NCBI GenBank assembly: GCA_001275005.1
Contig: JWZX01002921.1
Location: 1-19,277 of the forward strand
Source: Chrysochromulina tobinii
Taxonomy: Eukaryota; Haptophyta; Prymnesiales; Chrysochromulinaceae
Direction: 5' to 3'
Length of the DNA: 19,277 nucleotides
The position numbers were made by a program, and so were the translations under genes. The notes under the pieces are model-generated. The model ran no database searches and was not told where the DNA came from. It worked only from the letters and a program-made list of their open reading frames with translations. Shown one piece after another: positions 1 through 9,000 of the stretch (positions are counted from its first letter, which is position 1; each line of letters begins with the position of its first letter).

Positions 1-1
1 C

Positions 2-754
2 CCGATCCCACCCGAGCCTTCGCCTCCACCGCCATGCCAGCCGCCGCCGAGCGAGCCGCCGCCGACGTCACCACCTCCCGCCGTGCCCCCGCCTCCGCTT
101 CGACCGCCACCTCCTTCGAAACCTCCGCATGCTCCCTACCCTGACCCACCGCCCTCGCCGATGCCGCCGCCCCCAGGCCCAAGAAGGCCCCCTGCCTGTC
201 CGCCGACGCTGCCTCCGCCCGCTCGGCCGCCTGCGCTGCCGCCCACCAAGCCACCCTCCCCCCCGCCACCTTCGCCCCCCCCAGCTCCGCCGCCGCCCTC
301 ACCGCCGGCGGCCCCGCCGCCGCCACCCTCGCCGCCCTCCGCACCGCCCGCCGAAGTCGTCGCCCAGATGAAGCGACTCATCAAGACTGAGCTACGCCTT
401 GGCCTTGCCGCCGTAACTGCCGTGCTCCTCTGCCTTGGCGTCAGTTGCATGCGGCGACTCTTTGGCACGCCTTCTTACAGCAAGATCGCGCTTGCCGACG
501 ACGAGGATGATTTCGACGAGCAGCACCGTTCTCCCTACCGCCCCGGCAGTAGAGCGATGGTGCACCTGGGCACGCCGCTGCCGCCTCGAGTGCCGCCTGC
601 CGCGACCCATGGGAGCACGCAGCACGTGAGGCTGGGCAGTTTGTATGATGACGAACAGGACAATGGTGGCAGCGCCGCCGGATGGGCGAATCCGCTGGTG
701 GCGAGCCCGTTGTTCCCGCCAGAGGCAGAGCACGTTCTCGACTGGACCAAGTAG
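2..754 (+). CDS. Proline-rich single-pass membrane protein, 3' part only
   Basis: The frame is open from the left edge, so the start lies outside the window; 250 residues are visible. About the first 115 residues are almost pure Pro with Ser, Ala and Arg (PPPSPPP and PPPAPPP blocks), like the extended cell-wall or extracellular-matrix domains of algal hydroxyproline-rich proteins. A hydrophobic helix of about 20 residues follows (encoded at about 392-451, LAAVTAVLLCLGV), then a basic stop-transfer patch (CMRRLFG). A cytoplasmic tail of about 100 residues carries an acidic cluster (DDEDDFDE) and ends at TAG 752-754. Inference: a cell-surface protein with its Pro-rich part outside and its tail inside. 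The missing N-terminal part would hold any recognisable domain. The reverse-strand Gly-rich frame over the same stretch is a shadow of the CCN codons. Confidence 0.75.
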   Translation, partial: PIPPEPSPPPPCQPPPSEPPPTSPPPAVPPPPLRPPPPSKPPHAPYPDPPPSPMPPPPGPRRPPACPPTLPPPARPPALPPTKPPSPPPPSPPPAPPPPSPPAAPPPPPSPPSAPPAEVVAQMKRLIKTELRLGLAAVTAVLLCLGVSCMRRLFGTPSYSKIALADDEDDFDEQHRSPYRPGSRAMVHLGTPLPPRVPPAATHGSTQHVRLGSLYDDEQDNGGSAAGWANPLVASPLFPPEAEHVLDWTK

Positions 755-960
755 ATACCCGGTACATGTCCTGCTCTTGATTGTACAACGGTTTCAAATA
801 CACAAATACACTGTGTTTCTTGCCTAGACTCCAACACGAGCCGATACAAGACAGGGTGCCCGAAACAGCGCCGTTAGTTTCCGAATGTTTAGGGATTTCG
901 CGAAAGGAGAGAACTTGACGCCCCTGTGCTGTGTGTGCCTCGCTCGCCTTCGCTCGCATA

Positions 961-2421
961 ATGCCGCTCAAAGATGAGTTGCTCATGTTGCAGGGCGGCT
1001 ACCTCGGCCGCTGCGCGCGCGTTTGCAATGGTCGCGACGCGTGGTACGTCAATCTTTTCTGCTGCCCAATTGTGCTTGTCTACAAGAGCTGCGCAATCTA
1101 TTGCTTCGGCTGCATGTTCGAGTACATTAGTCGGCTTGCAAATTCGGTCGGCTGCTTCGTCTTCAGACTGTGCTGCTGGTGGTGCTGCGAGTACGTCGAC
1201 AAATCATTCCCGGCGAACGCGTCGTCCATCGGCCCGTGGAAAGAGAAGTCCTTGGAGCAGATTGCTCGGGAGATTGAGTGGAAGCGAGCGACCGAAGTCG
1301 TGGACGAGCTCGGTCCGCGGCCCGTCGCAGGCCAGCCGCAGCCGCGCGTCAAGCTCTTCGAGGATGGCGTTAGTGTGAGCGACATCGCGCAGGGTGCCGT
1401 CGGAGACTGCTGGCTCATGTCGGCGCTCTGCTGCATGGCGGAGCACCCAGGCCAGCTGTACAAGATCTTCGTGCAGAACGCCTACTCGGACCGAGGCAAG
1501 TACTCGATCCGTCTCTTCGACGGGCGCGCTGGCATGTGGGTGACCGTCACGATCGATGACCTGCTGCCCGTCGAGAAGGCAACAGGCCGGCTGCTCTTCG
1601 CTCAGCCTAAGGGGAGAGAGCTGTGGGTACTGCTGCTCGAGAAGGCGTTCGCCAAGTTTTGCGGCAGCTATGAGGGCCTCAACGGGGGCAACGAGATCTG
1701 GGCCTTCGAGGCGCTCACGGGTGACCCGGTCTTCAGCCTTCTACGCAAGCATGGCACGTGGGTCCGCCACGAACTGGCTCACATGCCGAGCCGTGCGGGG
1801 AAGAAGCGCGCAATCGGGCTGCGAGAGACGAAGGAGAAGTACGCGGACGACGTCACGTTCCACCTGGTGCGCACTTACCTGCGCGCCGAGGCGTTGATGA
1901 CGGCGTCGATTTCGAGCAAGGGCGAGGAGAAGCGCGCGACCGGCCTTGTCGCCGGCCATGCCTACTCCCTCTTGGACGCCAAGGCCTTCGCGGGCGGGAT
2001 CAACCTCGTGCGCCTTCGCAACCCATGGGGTGACTTTGAATGGAAAGGCGCCTGGAGTGACGGCGCGCCTGAGTGGACGAGGCACCCGAAGATTAGGAGG
2101 TGCATCAGGCCGACCTTCGATGAGAACGACGGCTCGTTTTGGATGCTGTGGGAAGATTTCGTCTCAAACTTCGACGGGATCGACATCTGCAACCGCTCAC
2201 GCGGCGTGCGAGATCTCTATCTCGACCTGCACGAGGATGATGGCTGCCGGCGCCATGCTGGGCCAGCGGTGGGTTGCGCGTATGGCTGTTTCCTCTACTG
2301 GTGCTGCTGCGAGGGCGTGCGCGCCCTCTACTGCGGCAAGGTCGCAACCAAGAAGACGCTCGAGCCGCACACCGGCCGCGACGACGGCATGCTGCAGTCG
2401 GTTGCCGCTTGGGTTGTGTGA
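961..2421 (+). CDS. Calpain-type cysteine protease with cysteine-rich ends
   Basis: Predicted 486-residue, intronless calpain (peptidase family C2), a Ca2+-dependent intracellular cysteine protease. The core is complete: QGAVGDCW (oxyanion Gln144, nucleophile Cys150), GHAYSL (His333) and NPWG (Asn354), in the order and spacing of the CysPc domain. The tail of the core (DENDGSFWMLWEDF, about 387-400) also fits the family. No EF-hand (PEF) or clear C2-like domain follows. The first 76 residues hold 12 Cys in a hydrophobic setting (FCC, CCWWCC), and residues 429-458 hold seven more (YWCCCEG). Both ends may be palmitoylated or bind metal; that is inference. I chose ATG 961, with A at -3, as the first in-frame ATG; the frame is open upstream but only from non-ATG codons. 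It lies 206 bp after the Pro-rich gene on the same strand, but eukaryotic spacing gives no operon link. Confidence 0.92.
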   Translation: MPLKDELLMLQGGYLGRCARVCNGRDAWYVNLFCCPIVLVYKSCAIYCFGCMFEYISRLANSVGCFVFRLCCWWCCEYVDKSFPANASSIGPWKEKSLEQIAREIEWKRATEVVDELGPRPVAGQPQPRVKLFEDGVSVSDIAQGAVGDCWLMSALCCMAEHPGQLYKIFVQNAYSDRGKYSIRLFDGRAGMWVTVTIDDLLPVEKATGRLLFAQPKGRELWVLLLEKAFAKFCGSYEGLNGGNEIWAFEALTGDPVFSLLRKHGTWVRHELAHMPSRAGKKRAIGLRETKEKYADDVTFHLVRTYLRAEALMTASISSKGEEKRATGLVAGHAYSLLDAKAFAGGINLVRLRNPWGDFEWKGAWSDGAPEWTRHPKIRRCIRPTFDENDGSFWMLWEDFVSNFDGIDICNRSRGVRDLYLDLHEDDGCRRHAGPAVGCAYGCFLYWCCCEGVRALYCGKVATKKTLEPHTGRDDGMLQSVAAWVV

Positions 2422-3177
2422 ACTGTGAAGATCCTACAGTACTGAGCAATAGAGTATAGTTCAATCTCGCTCAAAATACTACTGCGAATCCTTAGAAAAA
2501 CAAGATTCACAAATGTCGCAGCGTGAGCGTCACCGTCAGGCGTGCGCTTCAAAAGCGTGCGCGCGTTCTCACCATGGGCATGGTTCTCACGTCCCGGTTC
2601 CAGTGCCCGGTTCGTACCAACTACCAAGCATCGTTGCATCGTAGCGTAGGCGTCTTCGGACGCGCTGCCTCGTACTACAGTACGTCGTCGTACTCGTTCT
2701 GCGGTTCCGGACCACGTTAGCGCGACAAAGCGCGACCCCCGGTACGAGGCCCCCCGCGGAGCGCACATGATTACACAGTTCCTCAGTTGATCGGACGAGG
2801 CGCATGCTGGGATCGGACCGCGGGTATAGGCACCGGGGCACCGGTGCGCGGAGGCCCTCTAGCGAATAAGCGTACGCCGCCTAGTATGCGATGGGCCCTC
2901 TCGAGCGCGCGCCGCTTAGCGTAGCGCTAGCGGAGTCCGGAGAGAGTGAGCAGTGACTCACACTCAGGCTGTCCGCGCTCCACCCTCGGACGCGACGCGA
3001 TCGAGTCTGACCGTACATAGAGAGACTCTCTAGAGTCTAGTATAGACTACACTGTCTCTACACGCACACTCACGTCACACTTCACTCAACACGGCGCGAG
3101 TACTACCGTATTACAGCTGAAGGGCGGTACAGCCGGTACAGTGGCTAGAACGCCGAAATTCATGAAATCGCATTTCT
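2422..3177. other. Convergent intergenic region, no gene recognised
   Basis: This 756-bp stretch lies between the stop codons of the calpain (+) and the exchanger (-), so it should hold both 3' UTRs and terminators. Only short frames of 65-146 codons occur, with no family motif. The sequence is less GC-rich at its left edge and holds scattered short palindromic steps based on GTAC and CTAGAG. One is the small hairpin AGTCTA-GTA-TAGACT near 3037-3051. I see no tRNA B-box, 5S rRNA or spliceosomal RNA signature. Confidence 0.6.
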
Positions 3178-5780
3178 TCAAACATCGGCGTCCGCTGCGG
3201 CCGGCGCTGCGCTCGCGCTCGACGCTGCGGCCGGCGCTGCGGCTGGCGCTGCGGCAGGCGCTGAGGCCGGCACCACAGCATTGGCCGTCGGCGGCGTGGC
3301 GGCAAGGTGAGGGGTTGGCGGTGCACTGTTCCCAGAGCTGTTGATGAGCACAGGACGCAGCACGTTCCTCTCTGCGCGGACGATGGCGCGCTTGAGCCAA
3401 TTTTTCGGCTCGCGCGTAGGGGACTTCGGCGTCTTCGTCGCTGCCGCCCCCATCGGGATTCCACAGAGCTCGAGCATCGGTTTCGTGAACCCGCCCTGAA
3501 GAGGCAATCCGAGGCAATCCGAGGGAATCAGAGGCAAACAGAGGCAAAACAGAGGCAAAACAGAGGCAAAACAGAGGCATACCGAGGCATACCGAGGCAA
3601 TCCGTGGCCATCCGAGGCAATCCGAGGCAAGCCTCACCATGGTGAAGACGGTGCAGAGGACGACCATGATTGTGCATGCAACCACGTGCTCACGCTGATA
3701 GCAGAAGCTGCCTTCGCCCGGGGTACCACGCACATTGTCGGCTGTGGGGAAACGTGTGCATAGTGGACTTAGAATGAAACAGACACCATCGGTGGGCAAT
3801 CAAAGGGCATTGGAGGCCATCGGAGGCCATCGGAAGCCATCAAAGGCCATCAAAGGCCATCAGAGGCCATCAGAGGCCATCAGAGGCCATCAGAGGCCAT
3901 CAGAGGCCATCAGAGGCCATCAGAGGCCATCAGATGATATTACGGACCTGTGGGGAACTCGACCGCGAGGCAAAGCGCGATGGCGCCGCGCAGCCCAGAG
4001 AACCAGATGACGCACTGCTCATTCATCGAGATCTGGTTCTCCTTGCTGCGGCAGCGGTTGGCGAGCCAAGCCAACGGAAAGACCGAGACGATGCGCGAGA
4101 GTAGGCAGAGGCAGAGTGTGAGAATGATGAAACTCGGAACCACCTCGTCCTCGTAGATCGGCACGCACGGAGGCTCGAAGACTGTTCCATTACGGCCTGG
4201 CTCATCACCATGTCGAGTCTCACCCACGAGATAGAGCCAGAAGCCGCACCTGCATGCAATCGTCACGCCATCAGTGATGCGAGCAGGGATGCAAAGAGGA
4301 TCTCCCTGCGCCAAGCAGCATCCAAGCTGCATGCAAACAGCATGCAAGCAGGGATGCGATCAGGTAGCGCCAGGCCCCTCGTCCGATCGGTATGAAGACA
4401 CAATCAGCGATGCAGTCAGACGCCTCACCCAATCAGGATGAAGACCGCCGTGTCTGCAAACTTGGCGAGCGCGTGGATGACAGTCCCGCACAGCTCCGCC
4501 CCTTGGACCGTCATGTTACGCTTCACATACATGACACACACCGCGCCCGCGAAGAGGGCAGCCACGATGCCCGAGAGACGTGCGTACTCGGCGACCAGGA
4601 ATGTGGCGTAAGATAGGCAGATGATGCAGACGAGCTCGGCCGTTGCAGCCACGTCGGGCGGGCGCGTTTGCAGTCGCGAGACCTTCAAGAGCAATGAGAA
4701 GAGACACTCAGTGGCAGTCAGAGGCACTCAGTGGCAGTCAGTAGCAGTCAGCGGCCATCAGTGGCCATCAGTGGCCATCAGTCGTCATCAGCCGTCATCA
4801 GTGGCAATCAGACGCGACCTTGAAAAACAACGCGATCGCCGCGCCGCCGATCACGCCGATCAGTGTTGAGCCGATGAAGATGAGGCAAAAGTTGCCCACG
4901 GCGTGCAGCAAGTCCACGAAGGCGACGCCTCTGGATTGCGCGCCGTCGAAGCCCAGCTGGACCACCGTCTTGAAGAGTACCTGTAATCGGTCGTAATCGG
5001 ACAGTCATCGGACGCCATCGGATGCACTCAGACGCAATCAGACGCAATCGGACGCAATCGGACGCACTCAGACGCAATCAGACGCAATCAGACGCAATCG
5101 GACGCCATCGGACGCCATCGGACGCCATCGGACGAAATAGGAGCCATGAGTGGCCGTGAGGCCATGAGAAGAGGCCATCTCAGGCGCGAGCACAGTTCGA
5201 GCCTCGAGCGTGCGCGCACGATCGCCACCGCATCGTTGAGCACCGACTCGCCGAAGATGAGCGCGTTCAGCTTCGGGTCGGCGCCAGTGCTAGAGAAGAT
5301 GCACAGGGTCGCAACCGGGTCGACGGCGGAGATGAGCGCGCCGAAGGCGCAGGCCTCGAGCGGCGTGAGCAGGCCGTTGGCGCCGCCGAGCCCGTAGTAA
5401 AGCCCGAGCGCGAGCACGGCGAAGGCGACGACGGTGCCGAGGAAGGCGAAGATGCAGATCGAGCCTATATTTGAGATGAAGAAGCGGTGGTTGAGGTGGT
5501 AATCGCTATCGAAGATGATGGGCGGCAGCAGCACGAGCGTGAAGATCTCCGGGTCAAATTGGAGCGCCTCGAGCGTCCGCACCTCCTTTACAGGATCATC
5601 CTGCGTGGCTGCGTAGATCCAAAGCGCGAGACCGAGCGCCATGCCAACGAGGATGGCAAAGCCGCTCTCGGTCATCCACCAGAAATGGACCTTCTCGCCG
5701 ATGATGGTGGCCATCGTCACCGTGAGCATGGCCGCGAGCAGCACCACGCTCAGCTCATAACCGCCATGGGCTTCTCCCAT
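3178..5780 (-). CDS. Na+/H+ exchanger, CPA1/NHE family (endosomal NHE/NHX type), six exons
   Basis: Exons on the minus strand: 5780-5220, 4980-4819, 4682-4429, 4249-3948, 3741-3638 and 3495-3178, giving 566 residues with all phases consistent. It is predicted to exchange Na+ or K+ for H+ across an organelle or plasma membrane. Family landmarks: LLPPIIFDS (84-92), ISAVDPVATL (150-159, Asp154), FGESVLNDAVAI (176-187, with the Asn182-Asp183 ion-binding pair) and WFSGLRGAIAL (408-418). The LNALIFGESVLNDAVAI wording resembles endosomal NHE6/7/9 and plant NHX5/6 more than NHE1; that is a judgement from memory. Joining exons 1 and 2 restores NDAVAIVLFKT across the splice. The cytoplasmic tail is short and Ala/Pro-rich (about 480-566), without the long regulatory tail of animal plasma-membrane NHEs. 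Four of the five introns are 10-nt tandem arrays. The start is the first ATG of exon 1. Confidence 0.93.
3496..3637 (-). repeat. Exchanger intron 5, tandem repeat array
   Basis: This GT-AG intron of 142 nt joins the codons of VFTM to GGFTKPMLE. On the plus strand it is about 12 copies of a 10-11 nt unit (GAGGCAATCC, drifting to GAGGCAAAACA and GAGGCATACC). Read in the gene's sense it is GATTGCCTCG-like and ends GATTGCCTCTTCAG. Confidence 0.88.
3742..3947 (-). repeat. Exchanger intron 4, 10-nt tandem repeat array
   Basis: A 206-nt intron. Positions 3811-3930 hold 12 consecutive units of exactly 10 nt. Seven adjacent copies are identical (CAGAGGCCAT on the plus strand, the TGATGGCCTC register in sense) and five are one or two changes away. 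The last ten bases of the preceding exon and the last ten of the intron are the same, TTCCCCACAG in sense (3948-3957 and 3742-3751). Confidence 0.9.
4250..4428 (-). other. Exchanger intron 3, degenerate repeats
   Basis: This 179-nt intron has donor GTGAGG and acceptor GCATGCAG. It joins the codons of AVFILI-G to CGFWLYLV in phase 2. It is not a clean array. In sense it shows CTGACTGCATCGCTGATTG near the donor, then several GCATCCCTGCTT and GCATGCTGTTT variants, as if an older repeat intron had decayed. Confidence 0.8.
4683..4818 (-). repeat. Exchanger intron 2, 10-nt tandem repeat array
   Basis: A 136-nt intron with about 11 ten-base units on the plus strand from about 4709 to 4815 (CAGTGGCCAT, CAGTGGCAGT, CAGTCGTCAT). 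The sense unit is close to TGATGGCCAC. Exon 2 ends in TTCAAG and the intron ends in TTGAAG, each followed by GTC, so the two splice sites resemble each other. I placed the acceptor at AAG|GTC because IALFFK then joins VSRLQT, as in the family. An upstream GAG acceptor would add eight residues. Confidence 0.8.
4981..5219 (-). repeat. Exchanger intron 1, 10-nt tandem repeat array
   Basis: A 239-nt intron with donor GATC|GTGCGC and acceptor GATTACAG|GTACTC. The plus strand from about 4981 to 5150 is some 17 units of 10 nt (GACGCAATCA, GACGCAATCG, GACGCCATCG). The sense unit is TGATTGCGTC to CGATGGCGTC. The splice is fixed by restoring NDAVAIVLFKT. Confidence 0.88.
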
Positions 5781-6005
5781 TGAGTTGGGGAATACCGACG
5801 TGCACCGGGAAAGGCAGGAAGGAGGAGGGACGCAGTCTCGGCACCCGCCGATTCTTTAGAGTCTCATCTCATGTGTGAACGTTAACACGACGTCACTCAC
5901 TCTCGGGTATACTCACTCTCTCATTCACTCACTCACGAAACTCCCTCGTTCCCGCCACGTGCGCTCGCACACGCATCCTCGCACGCTCGGCCATCACAAA
6001 CGCGG
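5781..6005. promoter_or_regulatory. Divergent promoter region of the exchanger and DNA polymerase genes
   Basis: Only 225 bp separate the two divergent start codons, so both 5' UTRs and core promoters must lie here, unless an unseen 5' exon exists. The right half has a run of CACTCA/CTCACTC words (about 5891-5937) and is lower in GC than the flanking exons. I see no clear TATA box. The assignment rests on position, not on a known motif. Confidence 0.5.
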
Positions 6006-9000
6006 ATGGCCACGTTAGTCCCACACGCTGCAGCCGCAAAGTGGCTATGCCGCTTAGGTCAGTCGTTCCGCCCGTACGACCAATCGGTGCAAAATGCACT
6101 CGAAGCCGCCTTCCTGGCTGGTGACCAGAGCACGAGGATTCAGGTGCGTGGCGTCGAGTACATCGTGGATCTTCACGAGCCACGCAAGCAGACACAGGCG
6201 TCGGATCCGACGAAGACGAGGGCCGTGCAACGTGAGGGAGGCCTGCCTGCACTGGCGCCGGTGCACGCTCCAGCGCGCGCGCCAGCACTGTCCCCGACAA
6301 GCGTGCCGATGCCGACGACAGCACTGTCCACGACTTCAGCACCAGCTCATCTGGCCCCAGCCCCAGCGTTGGAGGCCTCTGCGACCCCCCCCTCGTTATC
6401 CGACGCTCCTTTCTCCCAGGCACCGATGGAGACATCGCTGGCAGCGGCTTCTTCAGCGCACGCTACAGCGCCTGCACCAGCGCCTGCCGGGGGCATGAAG
6501 CGCGTGCGGAGCCTCGTGGAGCAGCTGCAAGACGAGGAGCGGCGCATCCAACGGCTCAAATCGCCTCTGGGAATGGACGACGGGCTCGGGATGGACGTGG
6601 TAGCTCCGTGCGCACCGACCCAACCGACGGGTAGCTCCATGCATGCCGAGGCTGTGGCCGTTGAGGAGCGGATGGAGTTAGAGGACAGGGCCTTGGTCGA
6701 GGACAGGCGTGAAGAGCAGCTTGAATCGTCCGTGGGCGCGGCTGCCACAAGCGAGTCCGCCGCCACCATGGCGCCGGCGAAGGCGGAAGCTGCCGCTGCG
6801 GATGCTGCCAGTGCGCCACGTGGCGGTTCAACTGCCTCCTCCTCCACCCTCACGATGATGGTGCTCGACTTGCAGGAGGCAGCGGACCACTCGATGCACA
6901 TCTACGGCGTGCTCCTGGGCGGAGGATCGGTCCTTCTCAATGTGAGTGGCTTCCGCAACTTTTTCTACTTGGAGCTCCGGGAGCTTGCCGCACACCCCGC
7001 CGCCACAGCCTCGACCTATCCGCTCGCTGATGCTGGCGTGCTGGCAGCTGAGAACGACGACGAGCGCATCGCCGCCATGGTCGTCGACGCACTCGCGGCC
7101 GACGGACAGCACAAGCTCGGTCGGAGCGCCGCGTCGGAACAGCTTGCCGTGCGCCCCGTCCGTCGGATGCCGCTCTTGGCTTGCTATCAGCACGTCGTGG
7201 GCGCCGTTGCAGGCACTGGCCGGTCGGCGGCGGCGCTGCCCACCTCGGCGGCCGCGCTCACCGTCCGGCTGCTGCGCGTCGAGTTTGCGCCCCCACTCAA
7301 GCCCAAGGGGCTGCTTGAGGCGCTCGGTCGTGCCATCCAACCTGCCGATTCGCCGCTGCGTCAGCACCTGCAGATCGACGAGCAGCAGCAGATCGTCTCG
7401 TTCGAGAGCCAGATGGCGCCTGCGGGCACCTCGGCCCTCGCGCGCCGCTTTGCGATCGAAAAGGACCTCGCCGGGGGAGCATGGCTCACCGCCCGCAACG
7501 TTGCTCCGCCGCCGGAGCCGCTCGGCTCGTCTTGTCAGCACGAGTTCGTTTGCACCCACGGCGACCTCACCGGGCACGCTCCTGACATTCTCGCCACTGC
7601 AGACCACACCGAGGAGCGCTGGACTGACGTGCACACTGACGTTCACACCGACGAGCGCTGGACCCGTCTACCGCGCCTCTCCACGCTCGCTGTGCGCGTG
7701 GTGTCCACCCTGGGCCACTCGGAGCCCCAGTGGGAGGCGGGCGAGGGCACCAGTGCCACCGTCGACGGCGTCCGATTGATTTCTTGCGAGTCGAGCACGA
7801 CCGATGGTGGGCCGCCCTCGCTGGTGGTGCTCGCAGTCGCATCTTCTAGCGGCGTAACGACACTGCCCGCAGCCAACGGCGTGTGCGGCGCACAGCCAAT
7901 TGAGCTCCGCTCCTTTACGAGTGAGGCGGAGCTGCTGCTTGCCTTCGAGCGCTTTGTGGCTGAGGTCGACCCGGACCTGCTGCTCACCTACGATGCCCGC
8001 TGCCTAGGCTTGGTGTCCACGCGTCATGCCGAGCTCCTCCTCGGCATCGGGCTTGGACCAAAGCCGCCTAAGCCGGCCGCTCACAAAGGGAAGGTCAAGG
8101 CAGCGGGCGGCGGCACTTCGTCGCCGCTGCAGCTGGGCCGCCAGCGCGGCGAGCCGATCAAGGTAGTGCCTATGCTTGCCACTGATTGCCACTGATTACC
8201 ATTGATTGACATTGATTGACATTGATTGACATTGATTGACATTGATTGCCTCTCTCCTTGCTGGGCAAGCCGATCCAGGTGGTGCCCATCGTCACGTACG
8301 GCAAGCAGTGGCAGGCCAAGGGCGGCCGGCAGCAGACTTCGGAGAATTTGGAGACTACCGAGGTGTTGGGTCTCACCGGGCGCTTCTCGTGTGATCTGCT
8401 CCGCGCCATGGTCAACCACCAGTCACATAAGCTGACCACGTACACGTTCGGGCAGGCCATCGAGGCGGTGCTGGGCGAGCCGACGGAGCTCGTGCTGCCC
8501 GAGGTGCGTCTGAAGGCCTCTGAAGGCCTCTGGTGGCCTATGGTGGCCTCTGATGGCCTCTGGTTGCCTGTGGTGCCACTGATGGCCACTGATGGCCGCT
8601 GATGGCCTCCCTCTTTGCATGCAGGTGCTCGCGGCGGCGCCGATCGAGCGCGCCGCGCGCCACGCAGCACAGCAGTGCCGTCAGCTCTCTGCGCTGTGCC
8701 GCAAGCTCAAGACTATCGAGGAGACGGTGGAGATGGCGCGGCTCACCGGGCTGCCGCTGCGCACGATTGCTAATCAGGCCCAGATGGTGCGCACCGAGAA
8801 TTTGCTGCTCAAGGCGGCAAGGACGCTCGGGTACGTACTCCCCCTCAACACGGTGCCCGCGCACCTTCGCTGGAGCTCTTCCATGATGCCTTCCGACGGC
8901 CGTGCCTACCAGCACTGGCCATGGCCGCTGTCAGAGCTCGACCGCGAGCAGAGGTGGTCCATCGACATCGGCGTCGCCGCCCACTGCTCGCGGACCGCGG

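Noticed and set aside
83-754. Taking the GTG at 83 as the start of the Pro-rich protein
   Set aside because: The frame is open and equally Pro-rich back to position 2, so the gene is simply cut by the window edge.
931-960. GTG at 931 as the calpain start
   Set aside because: Non-ATG codon; ATG 961 is 30 bases downstream and has A at -3.
2760-2850. Possible tRNA (TCCTCAGTTG resembles an A box)
   Set aside because: No GGTTCGA-type B box at the right distance and no acceptor stem pairing that I can find.
3735-4010. Plus-strand frame with RPSEAIRGHQ repeats
   Set aside because: It is a translation of the decamer array in exchanger intron 4. The same kind of peptide appears from the polymerase intron 2 region on the minus strand (8170-8670) and reflects the repeat, not a gene.
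4981-5150. CRISPR-like look of regular short repeats
   Set aside because: The units are contiguous with no spacers and sit inside a eukaryotic intron.
6828-7646. 272-codon minus-strand open frame
   Set aside because: Antisense to the polymerase N-terminal domain; no recognisable protein features.
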